DNA of 64,000 nt from Struthidea cinerea (GCA_013397865.1 VZTI01004617.1:2460359-2524358), one strand, 5' to 3'; shown: positions 23,701-37,017, numbered from the stretch's first letter. Numbers and translations: made by a program. Notes: generated from the sequence alone by a model not told the origin.

Positions 23701-26700
23701 TAGAGTGATGGAGCAGGAGAGTTAAGAGAGTTTAGGTAGGTTTCTGTGTGTCTGCTTTACCTGATAACCATCAGGATACCATCCATTTTTCCAGGTCACC
23801 CAGATCAGAAAGAGGCATCTTCTGAAAGCTATAGTGGGATCCGTTTGGATTGTGTAGCTTCCACAGGATTTGCTGAGACTAGACAATCATTAAGATTTAT
23901 ACCATTCCTGCAAGAAACTATCACCATATGACTTGAATACTATTAGGGAAGAATTTATTCATTAGCAATCATTCAGTGTTATTATTAATTTATTATGTTA
24001 TTAAATCCCTCTGTTGTGGCAATGTTTTTGCTTTTCTTTTCTCACTGATTCATACTTAACTTATTGGACTTGATTCTGGTTTCTCACAGATTCTTACTTT
24101 AGCTTCAAAGGAGCTATTTGTGATTTACATTAATTTCATGCTATTGGAATTATTCCCAGCAATCTCATTGTGAGTTTTTTCCCCTGTCCTTACAATTGTT
24201 CTTTGCTTTCCCTTTGGCAACTATGGAAATGTTAGGCTTTGCCTACAGAAATTAATTATTTCAGGCTAAACTTCTTTGTTTTGATGGGGAAGAAAGTTTT
24301 ATAGAAGGGTGTACAATGAAGGCATTGTACCTGCACCATATTGAGAAAATGTATTTGTACATTTATCCCAGTGTAATTTTGTTTCGTGAAATAACTTGTT
24401 GGGTTTTTATTAGATTGTTGAATCTTCCAGCACTACTCTGAACCTTCACAGTTCCTTCAGTGTCTGGAAAGACACATTGATCCATTACCAGTTATATTTG
24501 ATGGATGTGACAATCTATTTCCCTGGGTGCTCTTGAAAAAACTTAAACTAAAAATACAGTCAAGAAAAAATGGGCAATAATTCCTCAGAATTTCAGGGGA
24601 ACATCCCAAACACCCTTTGAAAGCCAGCATGTTAGGTGTTTTTTTTTTAACTAGTGCCTAATTCCACATGAAGAGCCAGCTCGCTTTTGAATCCAGTTCT
24701 CCTCAACCATCTAGATGAAGAGGCAGCTTCCTCTGGAAAGGAACAATCCCCAGTCTATTTTATAGCAAAGGCACAAGCTTTTCTACAGCTGAAATCCCCA
24801 TATGGAGAACACTCGACTGCCAAATTTCTATCTATTAAGTTGAATGGGATCCAGCATATGTGGCTCCCTTGATTGCGGTGCTGACCGAAAAGTGCAAAGA
24901 GAAATGTGTTCTTTTAAACAGATAGCTCCTGAGACAATTTGGGCTTGAAGACTTGTAAAATTCAAGTTCCGCCTGTGTACATGCAATTGTCAAGGGAAAA
25001 AGCCCTGAGCTCTACCATTTCTGCTCCTGGTAAGATGCAGAGCCTACCAGAGAGCAAAGCAGTTGCTGCAATCTGCACTAGCCAATTTCTCTAGTTCATT
25101 TCAAAGTAATTTAAGCCTCTTTTTTTTTATCCTTCACTATGCCTCTCTGATGACAAAACCAGGTTTCTAACTCCTTACTGCTGGTAGGGTGCATTTTCTG
25201 TTCCATCCAGGGGTAAGGCTTATGTTAGACATGTGACACCAGGTCACTTGGGTAGCCCAAAATTGCCACATTATGGATCAATGCAGAACTGCAAAACCTA
25301 CCCAAGAAACAGTGGATACCTGTGGGCAGCTGACCTTCACCTGTATTTGTACTTGAGGGATTTGGTTATAGCTGGGTCTGTTCAGTCTTCACACACACCT
25401 TTGACTGGTCATTTTAGACCGAGCCACTGGACTGGTCAGCTGTACTGACTGGAAGAACTCACCTAGTTTTGTTATCGCTGAACCCTCCTTACGAGGTCTC
25501 TGAGCTGATGTTGAAAGCAACTCAGCAACAACGTCTTAATTAGAATTTAATGGAAGAAATGCAACCCGTTGCAACAGCAGCTTTATGCAGTTAAGAAACT
25601 TCTATGGTCAGTTAATTGCTGGCTTTGGTTTGGGAGGAGTCCTGCATGTTGGAGTCCGTACATGCCAGTTATGTCAGAGGAACACAGAGCAGTCCAAAAA
25701 GACTCAGTCAGGTGGTAGCTCCAGCAGAGCGCTGTGTCCCTCTGCACCACGTTACTGTCGCTGTATGCGTCCATTCTGTCAGTGTCCAGCACTGGGTTCA
25801 GCAGTTGTTCTCACTCAGGTAACAAACCCTGCCTGCACAGTAGCACCTGAAGGGTTTAAACTTCCTGTTGATTTTAGGGATTGATTTGAGACCTGGAAGA
25901 CATTGAACCAGATAGGCACCTAAGTTCAGAACAGTGTGTCAGCCAGGAGCAAAGAGGCTGCCTGAGACTAAGCTGTAGCCATCAGAACATAAACTGTTCC
26001 AGTTCCTGACCAGTACAGAGATGGGGGGACAGCATTCTCCTTTATTGCTACTCCATTTATAGTGTCAGGTTTATGGAGAAAGTCTTTGAGAGTCAGTGGG
26101 ACATTGGCATTTAACCTGCTTAAGTACTTTTGTAAATCCCTTTGGACATCCACCTAAACTGGTAGGCACAGAGAGCTTTACATTTTCAAAGGCAAAGTAA
26201 GGGCATTAAGTAATTAATCCCCACAATGTTTCTGTGATCTGTTACCATCTATAAGGATGAGGAGACTGAAATGAAGGAATTAAGGTTGCATGGAGATGTA
26301 CAGGAACATGGGATCTCTTGGTAATCAACCCTACAGTTACTTCCTTCCTGATATTCTGCCTTACTGTTATTTGTAGACGATTAAATTTGGATCCATAGAC
26401 TTCCTGCACAAATGAAGTCTCAACTCTGACTCACCTGCCATCCTATTAAGAAAATATAATAGAAAATGAGGACATATCCTGTGTGTTTTCTCAGGTTTCA
26501 ATTGTTTCCAGAGGCCCAGGCAGCATGGAAAAGTGGTTAGTAATGCACTAACATTGAACAAAATCTTTCACAAACCATGTGTCGCTGAACGATTGCTTTT
26601 TGATGTGATGTGCAAAAAACTTTTTTCTTTTTTCTTCCCTTTTATTTTTTTAATCTGCCTGACTCCATTGACTGAATCTCTACAATGAGAATGTAAGTTT

Positions 26701-27629
26701 GAGGATTTAGGTACTAAGAGGAGAGCAGCAGTTATATGCCAGGTTTTTTTAAGTGGAGAGGTGATTTGATTAGACAGATGACAGCTGGAAACAAGTTTTG
26801 AATCTCTCTGTGTTTCAGATTGGCATCATAGCCCCAGTCTGCTGCAGTCTGGTGGTTTGGAGAAAGACTGTAGATAAACAATAAGCAGGACTTTATCCCC
26901 AGTTCCTCTGGGGAGTGGCTGCACTGCAGAACCCTGTGCACTGAGAGTGCATGATAAGGCCTCTCTGGAACGGTCATAAATGAAGATCAGTGAAGAACTG
27001 CAGAGATGAAGGACTGCACCTTCCATGGTGGTGTTGTCCAGACGCTGGAGTCACTCAGTAGCATGTGGTGCTGGTCAGCCCTGCTCTGCCAAGTCACCAG
27101 TGTGTGTGGGATGGCTTTTGTCCTCAGCAGAATATGCCAAATATGGCTAAGCCCTACAAAATATGGTGTCAAGGCTGATAAATCCCATGTGCCTCAAAGG
27201 TAGATATCAGCCTCTGTAGGCACCTACAGAGATCAAGAGCATGGGAGAAATCCCACTGTGAAACTACGAGATGCCAGCTAGAGATGCCATTGCACACTGG
27301 ATCAGGAAAACAGCCCGGTGGTATGGAAGGACTGTGGCTGATCCTCAGCTTGCAGAAGCAAATCCCAGGTCCAGAAGTATCTCCAGTCACTGCACATGCA
27401 GTTTAAGGATATGGCTGGATCTAAACCAAATTCATTGTCAGCATTTATATTAAAAATGATGAAGCCAAAGGCTCTTCAGCAGAAGGGAAATTCAGTTTTT
27501 CTCCCATTTCTGGGATACATAACAGATTGAAATAACCCAATAAAAGACTTCCTTAGAGAAGGAACATCAGAGTTCACTATGTGTCCTGTGTAGTCTTCAG
27601 CTCAGCTTTAATAAATTAATCAGTGCTGC

Positions 27630-27641
27630 ATGAATATTCAT
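27630..27641. promoter_or_regulatory. POU-type palindromic site ATGAATATTCAT
   Basis: A perfect 12-bp palindrome made of two overlapping TATTCAT half-sites, the type bound by POU-domain factors such as Pit-1 (established for the motif class). It lies in an AT-rich block with homeodomain-like TTAAT and ATTAAT cores at 27609-27620. The identical 12-mer occurs again at 37006-37017. Function is inferred from the motif only. Confidence 0.3.
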
Positions 27642-30600
27642 TGAGCAGAGATGTGAGGAGCAAAGCTAGACAGAACTTAGGAAACATATTTGCTAATTTT
27701 ATTTTTATAAATTATTATAATTTCATAATTTTACTCTCTTTTCCTTTAACATTTGAGTCTTAAAAATGCTTTATGATGAGTTTTAATTCCTGGTAAGGCT
27801 ATTCTTGATGTCTTGGCTTTAGGGGCACCTTAGAATTTTTGGAATTAATTATTTTTAAATAATTTGTTTGCAAAGCCTTTATTTCCTGGGCACTATACAT
27901 CTAGGAGAGAGTTGCTGTCTTGAAGGATGGCATTGAAGACAGCTCTGGTTGTAAAGCCCCATAGTAGCACAAACAGAATTGAGTCCCAATCCATTTCTCT
28001 AAGCACAGGGCCATGCTGTGTTTCCAGGTGGAAAGCTCAGGTTTATTTTTTTCTTATTAATTTTTCTTGGTATGTTGCATATGTGGTACTATTCCTGGTC
28101 TGTAGATTCTGGAGGTTTATTTTTCAGCTTTGTCAGTTCTGCTCTTGCTGCTCATTCAGCCTGGGAAGTCATTTCCCCAAGGATCTGTGGACTAATTTCA
28201 GATTCAGAAAGCGTGGATTTCTCCAAAAATTGCTCCCCTACCTATTTTTCCCAATTCTTATGCTTTCCCCACTTGGACTCGTATTTGCCCAGGAGAACCA
28301 GAGAAAGTTGGCTTTTTCTGAGCCATCTGTGCAACATAGATAATACTGTCATCAAGACACTTGCAGGATTGCATTGCATTTCATCACCTAGAGAGTGTCT
28401 GCTCAGTGTTCATCCTGTGCTGTGTTGTCAGCTCTAGGCACATGACCTCACTGGACTTTAAACGCTTGCAAAATAGGATCAGGAAATAGCTTTGTGGTTT
28501 TCTCAATGTGGAAGTCCTTTCACAATGTCTGAAGAGCTCAGCAACTTTCAGTTGTGCATCCTAAAAATAATTGTTTAAAGAAGCAGAGGTGTGATGACAG
28601 GATATTAGTTTAAATTCTTTAATTTTTTTCAGAGGTAGACAATAGTGACTTTCCTGGCTACACTGAAATCAGTGGCAGAATTTCCAGTGACTTCATAAGG
28701 CTGGAATATACTGGTGTAGTCTTAACCACCTAAATGGTTGACAGCTCATAAGAACCTATATAAATTTCTTAAATATTAGTAATATAAATAAGTTTTACCA
28801 TAAAAAGTAACATGCAAATATCTCTGATTGAGGAAGATCCCTTACTTTCAGTTGTAAGCTCAAATGATCCTAATATTCAGATATACTGCAGGATTTATAA
28901 GCACTGGAGTAGAACTTTCTCGAAGTTATGGCTGGTATCTGAGAGCTGTAACATTTACAAACACTAAATGAACAAACCCATATATTTTTATGCTTGCCAT
29001 TCCAGACCCATGAAACTTATCTCAAAGGTTATGAGAGAAGGGACTGAAAATGATTCTATTACCCAATTGCTGCAGGGAGTTGCTGAGCACGGTAATTAAT
29101 TGCTGGTGTATTCATTTGCGGCAGGAGGAGCAGCAGAAGGAAAATATCTCATTGAATTTGGAATTGTATTTATTCATGTATGCACTGTGGTGTTACAGCA
29201 CAATTATTATCTGACACATTGGAAGCAGACTTGTGCTCCATTAGTTGCTGGAGCTATGTGCTATTATTGGATGATCTGCTACAAAAATGCACAAAACATT
29301 TATTTTGAGAGGTGCAGTCAGGATTATAATTGATGCCTCACAGATCTCAGCCTGGCATTCTCCAAACCCAGCCAGAGAAGTAGGAAGCTCAGCTTGGCAT
29401 CCTCATTCCCCGAAAACGCTCAGGTGTCCCCAGGGGCTGATGGGAGCAAAGCTTGGGCTCCCAGATCAGCATCTCCAGCGAGGAACTTGGGGTTTTTATC
29501 TGTGTCTGGAAGGAGACACAGGGGCAAAGCCAGGCTGCTCTCCTTTCTAGTTTCCAGTGCAGTGCTGGCACCAATCCACAGGCAGCTGCTCATCCAGCAT
29601 TCCTGGCTAGAGGATCATTTCAGCAGCTATATAATATGTCAGCCAAGAGGAAGCAAGGAGAAAAAGGAAAGTAGAGTTATGAAGTTAAACCCAAGAAAAT
29701 AAAAAATGCAGGCAGCTGTAGTGTGGCGATGGCTGCTGGTGAGGGTAGTTTATTCAGTGATTCTGCTGCATAGTTTCTCATAAAACCTCACAAATCCTAT
29801 TCCAAGACTTTTCCCCTGAATTGTTCGTTATTGTTTGCATGAAGCTTGTGAAAAAGGACATGACAACAGCTCATGTGAAGGTTTTTGCTTTGGACAGCTT
29901 CTAAAAGAGTAAATATGGAGTAAATAGTGACTGTAGGCAGAACTGTGGTGGTGTGCCAGTGTCACCCTCCCAGGAATGAGGGAAATACCATGTACTTTGC
30001 ATCGCATTAACCACTGCTCAGTTGTAATTCTGACCCCACCAAGCTCAGCCATGGAGAGTGTCGTGGGAGAGTGGAGGTGGGAAGTGCACAATCTGACAAC
30101 ACTCCAGATGTTGTAAGCAGGAAGATGTGGAGTATATCCCACCCTGCCACAGAAGGCAGTGGGGACCAGGCTCTTCCCATGCGCATCTTTCACCCACGGC
30201 ATTGTCCCTGCGAGTGATGAAGAGCTCCGTCGTGTCCTTGTGCTGCAAAGAGCCGTGCCCAGCCCCAAGGAGCCTCATGGGTGCCAACATTGTGGCCTCT
30301 AGAGTGAGGTTGTTTTACACAAAGGAGTAGGAGAATCAGGTTTGGAATGATTATTCCTGAGGATTTTAAAAATAAACCTACAGCTTCCTCTAGGCCTTCT
30401 AAACAAACAGCCTAAATGAACGTGAAATTAACCTCTCCTTCCTCTCAGTCTGATGAAAGAAACAAATGGAAGCAATGACAGGATTATATTACTCTATTAA
30501 TATGACAGATTCTAATTTGTGATAAGAAAGGAACCTCATTCACTGTTTTATTACTTTCAGAAATTCTAAAATCAATGCAAGATATGCCATAAACATCATT

Positions 30601-30752
30601 CTTGGCAGGCACTCACTGAGGTGAACATATAACTCAAAGGTAGCTTGAGCTGAATTCTGACCAATTTAGCAAGTAATAAGCAAGGTGATAAGAACATTAA
30701 AAAGAAGAGACAGTAACAGAGTCAGGAACAGATGGTAGCCATAAATAATGCT

Positions 30753-30826
30753 GAAATAATAATAATATTTTATATTTATATATGATGCCTTTCAGTCTGG
30801 AAAATCCCACAATGCTTTACAAAACT
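30753..30826 (+). repeat. Possible ancient dispersed-repeat tail
   Basis: AATAATAATAATATTTTATA-type sequence is followed by ATGCCTTTCAG and, about 20 bases on, AATGCTTTACAAA. The arrangement (AT-rich lead, GCCTTTCA, GCTTTACAAA) resembles a very widespread vertebrate interspersed-repeat pattern known to me as TATATAGCGCCTTTCA...AAGCGCTTTACAAA. I cannot assign a family with confidence. Confidence 0.35.
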
Positions 30827-30829
30827 GAA

Positions 30830-33800
30830 TTTAAAACACAAACCTAAACGGGAATGCACCATTTCTGGTGTGAAATACGACAGTTGTTTGAGAGCCCAAG
30901 CAATGCCAAGTCGTTTGGGACAAGAGGAGAATAAGAATTTTAGTTCATTGCTGCTGCACTAAAAGCTTGAGTTGAATTTTATTTCTTTCCTCTCTTCTAA
31001 TGTATTTAATCTATCATCACTGGTAGCATCTGGATATTCTGCTGTAATACATTGCTATTATCCATGAAGAACACTGTCTTTACTGTTAATGTTATCAGAT
31101 GTACTGTTGACTTTATTTATGGAAAACTTTAAATGATCAGCAATTTGGCATTTTCCAATGTGAAAAAAAAAAAAAATTACATTCTCAGCAAAAATATCTC
31201 CGAAGGCCAAGTAGCAACAGTAGTTAGCATGTCCTTGTGCAGGGAATATTAACTCCCATGTCAGTGTAAATTCTGAAACCCTTCTTTCCCTGCAGAACAT
31301 AACTGCTCCTTCCAAACACTTATGTAGCTCAGCCCAACTTGAGGCTGTCTTCTGATCTCAGATAAACCCCGGCAATCCTTCTGGCTTTAGTGGGATTATG
31401 CCAACATGAGTGAAACTAGAGTTTACCCCACAGTATAGGAGAGCTGATAGGTGCATAAGGCACTGTGTGATATTTGAGGGCTGCAATGGAAAAGTGCTGG
31501 AGGATAAGAGGGAAAAACCATACGCTGTGTACACAGAGCAATGGAAACTATTCAAAGCAGCTCCAGCCTCAAATATTCTGCGTAGTCCCTTCACAAGGAG
31601 AAAGATGTTACATGATAGCCTGGATAGTTGAGTGATTAGGCTCTGCATTGTAGAAACAATATAAAATAGAAAATATTGGATGCTTCTGAGTGATGAATGA
31701 CACAATCTATTTGCAGGAATGATGAAAAAAAGTCAAGAAGGGATATTGGTTAAAATTAATTCATCTTTAATATTTTCCCATTCAGGTCTGTAGGAGTCAT
31801 AGCCAGTGTTTTCCGATTCCAAGCTTGCAGTTTCAATAATGGCACCTGCAAGGACTCTGTGACAGATGAGCTTTACATCAAGCTCGTGGCAACTGTCCTG
31901 GAAATTGTAGAATTACTGCGGGGTACTGGATACCCTGGAATACTGGAGCATTTCTTGAAAATGGGGTGTTCCCTTGGAAAAGCAGAAGAAAATTGGTGAC
32001 AGGGCTTTATCTAAAATTAACTTTTTAACCCTCCTTGAAAGCTATGCTGTCTTTGCACTCATTGAACAGTTGTGCCTCTCTAAAAGTGGGCTGGATTTTT
32101 CATTCACAGGATTCCTGTGCTGGCACTCCACACTGTGGGACTCTCAGGGCCATTTGCAAAAATACACTGGGTAAAATCAGATGTCCTATAAATTAGCAGA
32201 ATTTAAGCTGGTTCCACTGGATCCAGGTTCAATTCCACTGTTTTTCAGTTGAACAATGCGGGGTTTTGAATGGAAAGGAAGAAGAGAAATATAGAAATTA
32301 AATTGTCACATACATAGCAAATATTAGCATTGGTATAGCTTCAGGTCACTGAACAGATGCCTCAAACATCAGAGAAAATAGAGTTTTGTTGTTCATTACA
32401 TGTAAGCTACACACTGAAAAGTCCACCCTTAATCCAGCGTGTATCAACTTGCCAGGAAATGCAGGTATTTGCTCTGACTATGGCAAATTTTGTAGGAATT
32501 CTTGGACTGTCATTTTAGGTGACAAACTGTAACTCATATTTAATTCTTAGTCATGGTAGCAGGATGTGTATATAAGTATACACATACCTACATGGATGGA
32601 CTCACTAATGGTATCTGGGACTATTGCAAAATTTAGAACGTTTCTTAATTTTAGACCTGCCTTTGTGAGACATTGGGCAGTCTCATGTTCATTTGTTATT
32701 TTACAACACAGTGGATTGGCTTCCTGATTTACTTGTGCAGTTGCATATCTGCAGTGCACCAGCCTTGAGTTGCAAGTTTAAATTAAAGTTTCTATTTCAA
32801 AAATACAGGACTGGTGACATTGGAGTTGATACTTTGATTTCCAGGGCTTTGTGTCACCATCTCATAGCCTTCAAGTTGATGTCTGGAAGTTGTTATGGAC
32901 AAGGACTGTCCATGTAGGCTCCAGACAGGGAGCCTGGTGGCCTCAGGCTGCCTCCTGATGGGCACATGCCCATGGCTAAGGAGTCTGTCCCTGTAAGTGA
33001 CCCTTATCAACAGCTGCACGAAGAGCCTGAGTTTGGAGGGCACACGGAGGTACAGCACATCTCCACACCACCACACATAAACAGGCAGCTGGCTCCTTGC
33101 CTCCTACCCTCAGATGTGTCAGGCTCAGGAAACCCTCCTCTCCCCCTGGGAGTCAGTTTGGGTTCAGAAATAGGGAAGCTGCTTTGATGTGGGGCGGTGT
33201 CTGATAACAGCTGTGCTGTGCTGCACGGTGCTCCACAGCAAGGCAGGCTGGCCCTGCGTGCCACACTCCTCTGACTACACAGACTCCCTTGGGGATTCTG
33301 ACTTCTTTGAATTTCTTTTTTCTCTTCTCACCTGAGCTGAGGCAGGAGGAAGAGAAAGATGTGTTTAGTTTATTCTTGCTGCTGTCTCTGCTCTACCTTT
33401 CGGGCCTGTCAGTGTGGTAAGATACTCAAATGCCAAATTTGTATGAAAACACAGGCTCCAAAAACTTCCATTTTAAAGTGAATTTTAGTCCAGCTTATAA
33501 GAAATGGGTCATTCAGTAGCCTGCTTTCTGGGTATTGTGTTAGCTGTGTTTTGTCCACAGCCTTATCTTTTCCACACAGACTTCCAGCTTTTAGGAAACC
33601 GGTTTGCAGGTCAGTCTGCAGGTACCTAAATATTTCTGGCTGTTTTAAAACCTCAGTACCAGATGGAATTGAGAAGGAGGTCTGAACACTAAACATACGC
33701 TACTGCTAACTTAATCACTTTATATAAACTCCCTCTGGATGATCTCTTTTGTCCCTCTTCTGGAGGATGACATTTTTTCTCCCAATCTGTGGTGAGACCG

Positions 33801-34830
33801 CAGTGAGCTGTCTGCCCACAGGAACTGCTGCACCTCTCTCTGCTCGCTGCAGATTGCGAGCACAGGAGGCATCTCTGGCTTTTTTTCTTTTTTTCCCCCC
33901 CTATGTCTTACTTGCAGGACGATTGAAAAAGGATAAGGTTGAGGTATTTCCTGAATGTTGCATTGTGCCTTGCCCTGCACGGTGCACAGAGGAGTTGGGG
34001 AGAGAGGATGAAAAGAGCTGTGGGACAAACTTGGCTCTTGTGACATGCAACTGCTCAGAAAAACAGAGGGTCGACGGAGATCAGGGCTTCAATACACTCA
34101 GGTTGGAGGAGGCAGGGCTGTCAGCTTTTCCTGTACCAGCCTGTGGAATACTTGCTGCTCCACACGATTTCTCTTTCTGTCTAGAAAAGTCTTTTTTACA
34201 GTAGGAAAAGCATCCTATAAATATTCTGTATTTATTATTTTGCCAGAGTTTATTCAGTATGCCAAACTTAGATCAATGAAATGAGGAGAAGGAGGGAAAA
34301 TACCCCAAGATAAAAGAAACTCGGAGAGCTGTGCGTTCCAGAATAAACACAGCACTCCTTGACGTGGTACAGGCACTGTTTGTGCCTGGCTTCCCAACAG
34401 GGGTTCTTGCACATCCAGTAACTTTGTTTGTATTTTGTAAATTAGCAGATGGCTCTTTGATACAAAGGAGGATGTGTTCCCACATCAGATCGAGTATCTC
34501 TCTTCCTCTCTTTCCCCTCCTCTGATATTAAACAAATCTTAGAAGACACAACCACAATTGCCAAAAGTAAGGCAGAGGCGGAGCAAAGAAAAAATATGTG
34601 TAAGTTAACTGCAAAGTTCAATTGACGCTGTCTGCAGTAAAGCAAAGAGTAAAACTGATACTCAGATATCCAACACTTCTGAGCTCCAGGTACAGCCAGG
34701 TCACTTTGTGTAACTCTTTTTTTGGTTTCCTTCCTGCAGAAGTTGCCTAAATCTCATCAGCTGGGGGAGTTACTCAGGAAAGAGTCGCTGCTGAAGTGGG
34801 AGAATAATTTTGTACCTGCCATGTAACCGT
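30830..34830. other. Noncoding stretch with one weak exon candidate
   Basis: No recognised gene. It includes an A14 run at 31163-31176, an exon-like open stretch at 31786-31996 treated in the findings, and GC-richer sequence at about 32.9-33.3 kb. Frames such as the 151-codon plus-strand frame at 33749-34204 overlap a minus-strand frame of 108 codons and carry no recognisable domain. Confidence 0.6.
31163..31176. repeat. A14 homopolymer
   Basis: A pure run of fourteen A residues. No retroposon body is recognised upstream, so it is annotated as simple sequence. Confidence 0.9.
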
Positions 34831-35295
34831 TTCATAGAATAATTTCGTTTGAAAAAGACCTTTAAGATCATCAAGTCCAACCTGTAACCCAGCACTGCCA
34901 AGCCCACCACTAAGCCATGTCCCCAAGTGCCACATTTACACTCTCATAAATACCTCCAGGGATGGTGACTCAACCACTTCCCTGGGTAGCCTGGTCCAGA
35001 GCTTCACAACTCTTTTGGGGAAGAAATTTTCTCCAATATCCAACCTAAACCTCCCCTGTTGCAACTTGAGGCCATTTCCTCTTCTCCTGTCACATGTTCC
35101 CTGGAAGCAGAGCCTGACCCCCCACCTGGCTCCATCCTGCTGTCAGGGGGTCGTGGGGAGCAAGAAGGTCCCCCCTGAGCCTCCTTTTCTCCAGGCTGAG
35201 CCCCCCCAGCTCCCTCACCATTCCTGGTGTTCCAGACCCTTCCCCAGCTCTGTCGCCCTTCTCTGGACCTGCTCCAGCCGCTCACTGCCAGGGTG
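34831..35295 (-). mobile_element. CR1 LINE, 3' portion, minus strand
   Basis: Read on the minus strand, this copy ends in the CR1 tail: GTTGGACTTGATGATCTTAA, then AGGTC, a diverged CTTTTTCAAAC and ATTATTCTATGAA at about 34831. Upstream blocks match the ORF2 C-terminal region and 3' part of CR1: the GGGAAGTGGTTGAGTCACCA block, CCTCTGGACCAGG-type sequence, and the GGAGAAAAGGAGGCTCAGG block that encodes the Glu-Lys-Arg-Arg-Leu region in intact copies. The 282-base minus-strand open frame at 35004-35285 is a frameshifted reading of this element and not a gene. The frame opposite it (35015-35317) is an antisense shadow. 5' truncated at about 35295. Confidence 0.92.
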
Positions 35296-36992
35296 GAGCC
35301 TGTGCCCTACTTGGTGATGCATGTAAGGCATTGTGCCTCTTTACCAGAAGTTGAGCTTGATCTTGGCTGGAACTTCAAGGCAGTAATTTCAGTAAAGTAA
35401 CAGCAATTAAATGAGACACTTAGAGACTACATCTGGCTAAAGCATATTCCCCATTGTTCTAAAAATCCTCTTTTTAATTGCTACTCTGAAATTTCTTTGG
35501 AAATATTATTGCGGCATTAGTCAACTCCCTCCTTGTTTGCTTGAACTCTTGTCTATACAGACAGCACGATGATAAATTATTATGTGTTTCTTTCTGCTTG
35601 TGTGTGTAAGCTAAATATATAAGAGAAATGAGTGTTCTTTAGGGCTGGCCTTCACTTTTTGATCTATTTGTGCAAGACCTGGCATTACTGGGTCCTAGTC
35701 CATGATTGAACTGTACAAGCACAATGGCACTGCAAATAAATAAATTGCTACCCTGAAGATAAAATTATATTTACTTGCACTTTTCCCTACAGGTGTTTGC
35801 ACCAGAAGTCTTAAATGAAAAAGCACTTCCTCTGCTATTCCTAGGTCTTCTGCATCCATGTTTGGCTCCACTGACCTGACTGACAGTGGAGTATTTGTCT
35901 TTGGCCCTAATATGAGTGAGGAGTCCAATGGCTGTGATGGTTTAGAACAAACAAGTAAAAGGCTTTGTTCTGCTGAAGCTTTGCCTGACATGGAGCTTGT
36001 GTCCAAAGGTGCAGCAAGGTATGGCTGCTTTTCCCTTGAGCACTGGAGAGCAGTTAAGGGGAAAATTTGCCAAACTACGTATGCAGAGACTAAAAGGGTA
36101 GGATAAAACCAAGACTGATTTAATGCTCATTAACAACAAGTATTACTCTAAGCAGAGGAAAAAAAAATAAGAGAAAAATTTCTATTATATATAGGAAAAA
36201 TATGTACCATGGAAAAATGCATATCCAATACTAAACGTGGGCACAAGCCCAACCCTTCTTATTTTACAATCATTGAGAGAGTCTCCATTGACTTCCAGGG
36301 GACTTGAATGAGATCCAGCTCCAAATCTGGCTTTCTTAGCTCATGAATACTCCTCTTGAAATTAATGATATTTCTTGAACTGGGAAAGTAAGACAGATTT
36401 TTGGTAGTCTTGCCCTCAGCACTTCATCATATGATTTGAGAGAGTGCCATTTCAAGGTAATGCCTGGTATTGACATGCATAAATCCACAGTGATTTGTTC
36501 TGTTTTTTGAGGATGGGAGTCTTAGGACAAATATAGGGAGATAGCTGGACTGTCTGGAGAAGTTTATGGAGTCACCAGTCTATTCTCTAAATGTTCCTAA
36601 TATATTTCATAGCGTGATCAGGAGATAAATCATACATTGGATTAATTTGCTCATTTGGACTGTTGAGTGACTAAGCCACCATGGGCACTCCTCCTTCCTG
36701 CTTTGTGTTTATCACCTGAGCATAACTGTGTAGGTATTTGTAGAGGGTAAATCAGACCTGAGAAATGGGAACGCGTCTCTGCACATTGCAGCTCCGTGTC
36801 CTGAGCAGTGCTGCAGCTGAGGCAGGTCACAGAGATTCCACGGGATTGTTACAGCGTTTTTGTTTGATGAACATGTAAGACCTTTTCACTGAATACACTG
36901 TGTTCTGAGTTAAAACACAGTTCCTGGCTGTTCCTTTGACATGCAACTGTGAAACTAATTTTCTGCGACACAAAAAACATGAACGGTGTAAA

Positions 36993-37017
36993 ATTTGCAT
37001 TTTTCATGAATATTCAT
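36993..37017. promoter_or_regulatory. Octamer plus POU palindrome cluster
   Basis: The canonical octamer ATTTGCAT (36993-37000, reverse complement ATGCAAAT) is followed six bases later, with start at 37006, by the perfect palindrome ATGAATATTCAT. Both are POU-factor recognition types by established motif knowledge. The flank (TTAATATTTATAATTATTTT) is rich in TAAT/ATTA homeodomain cores. Together they look like an enhancer core, but this is inference from motifs alone. Confidence 0.4.

Larger units (their letters stand above)
15930..30750. other. Noncoding stretch, no gene recognised
   Basis: Nearly 15 kb with no supported exon or recognisable mobile element. Open frames reach at most about 139 codons (27927-28343 and 28018-28437, two overlapping frames in T-rich DNA; and 29828-30268 minus, 146 codons), none with a recognisable domain. 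It contains a G-quadruplex candidate near 20.2 kb, an 18-bp palindrome at 19052-19069, AT-rich inverted-repeat sequence near 17.6 kb and a POU-type palindrome at 27630-27641. Confidence 0.65.

Noticed and set aside
24639..24648. T10 run as a retroposon poly(A) tail
   Set aside because: No retroposon body or target-site duplication next to it; plain homopolymer.
32220..32245. tRNA B-box-like GGTTCAATTCC
   Set aside because: No A-box at suitable spacing and no cloverleaf stems around it; the similar GGTTCAATTC near 38004 fails for the same reason.
35004..35317. Open frames of 93 (minus) and 100 (plus) codons
   Set aside because: Both lie within the CR1 copy at 34831-35295 (the plus one runs just past its end) and are frameshifted or antisense readings of it.
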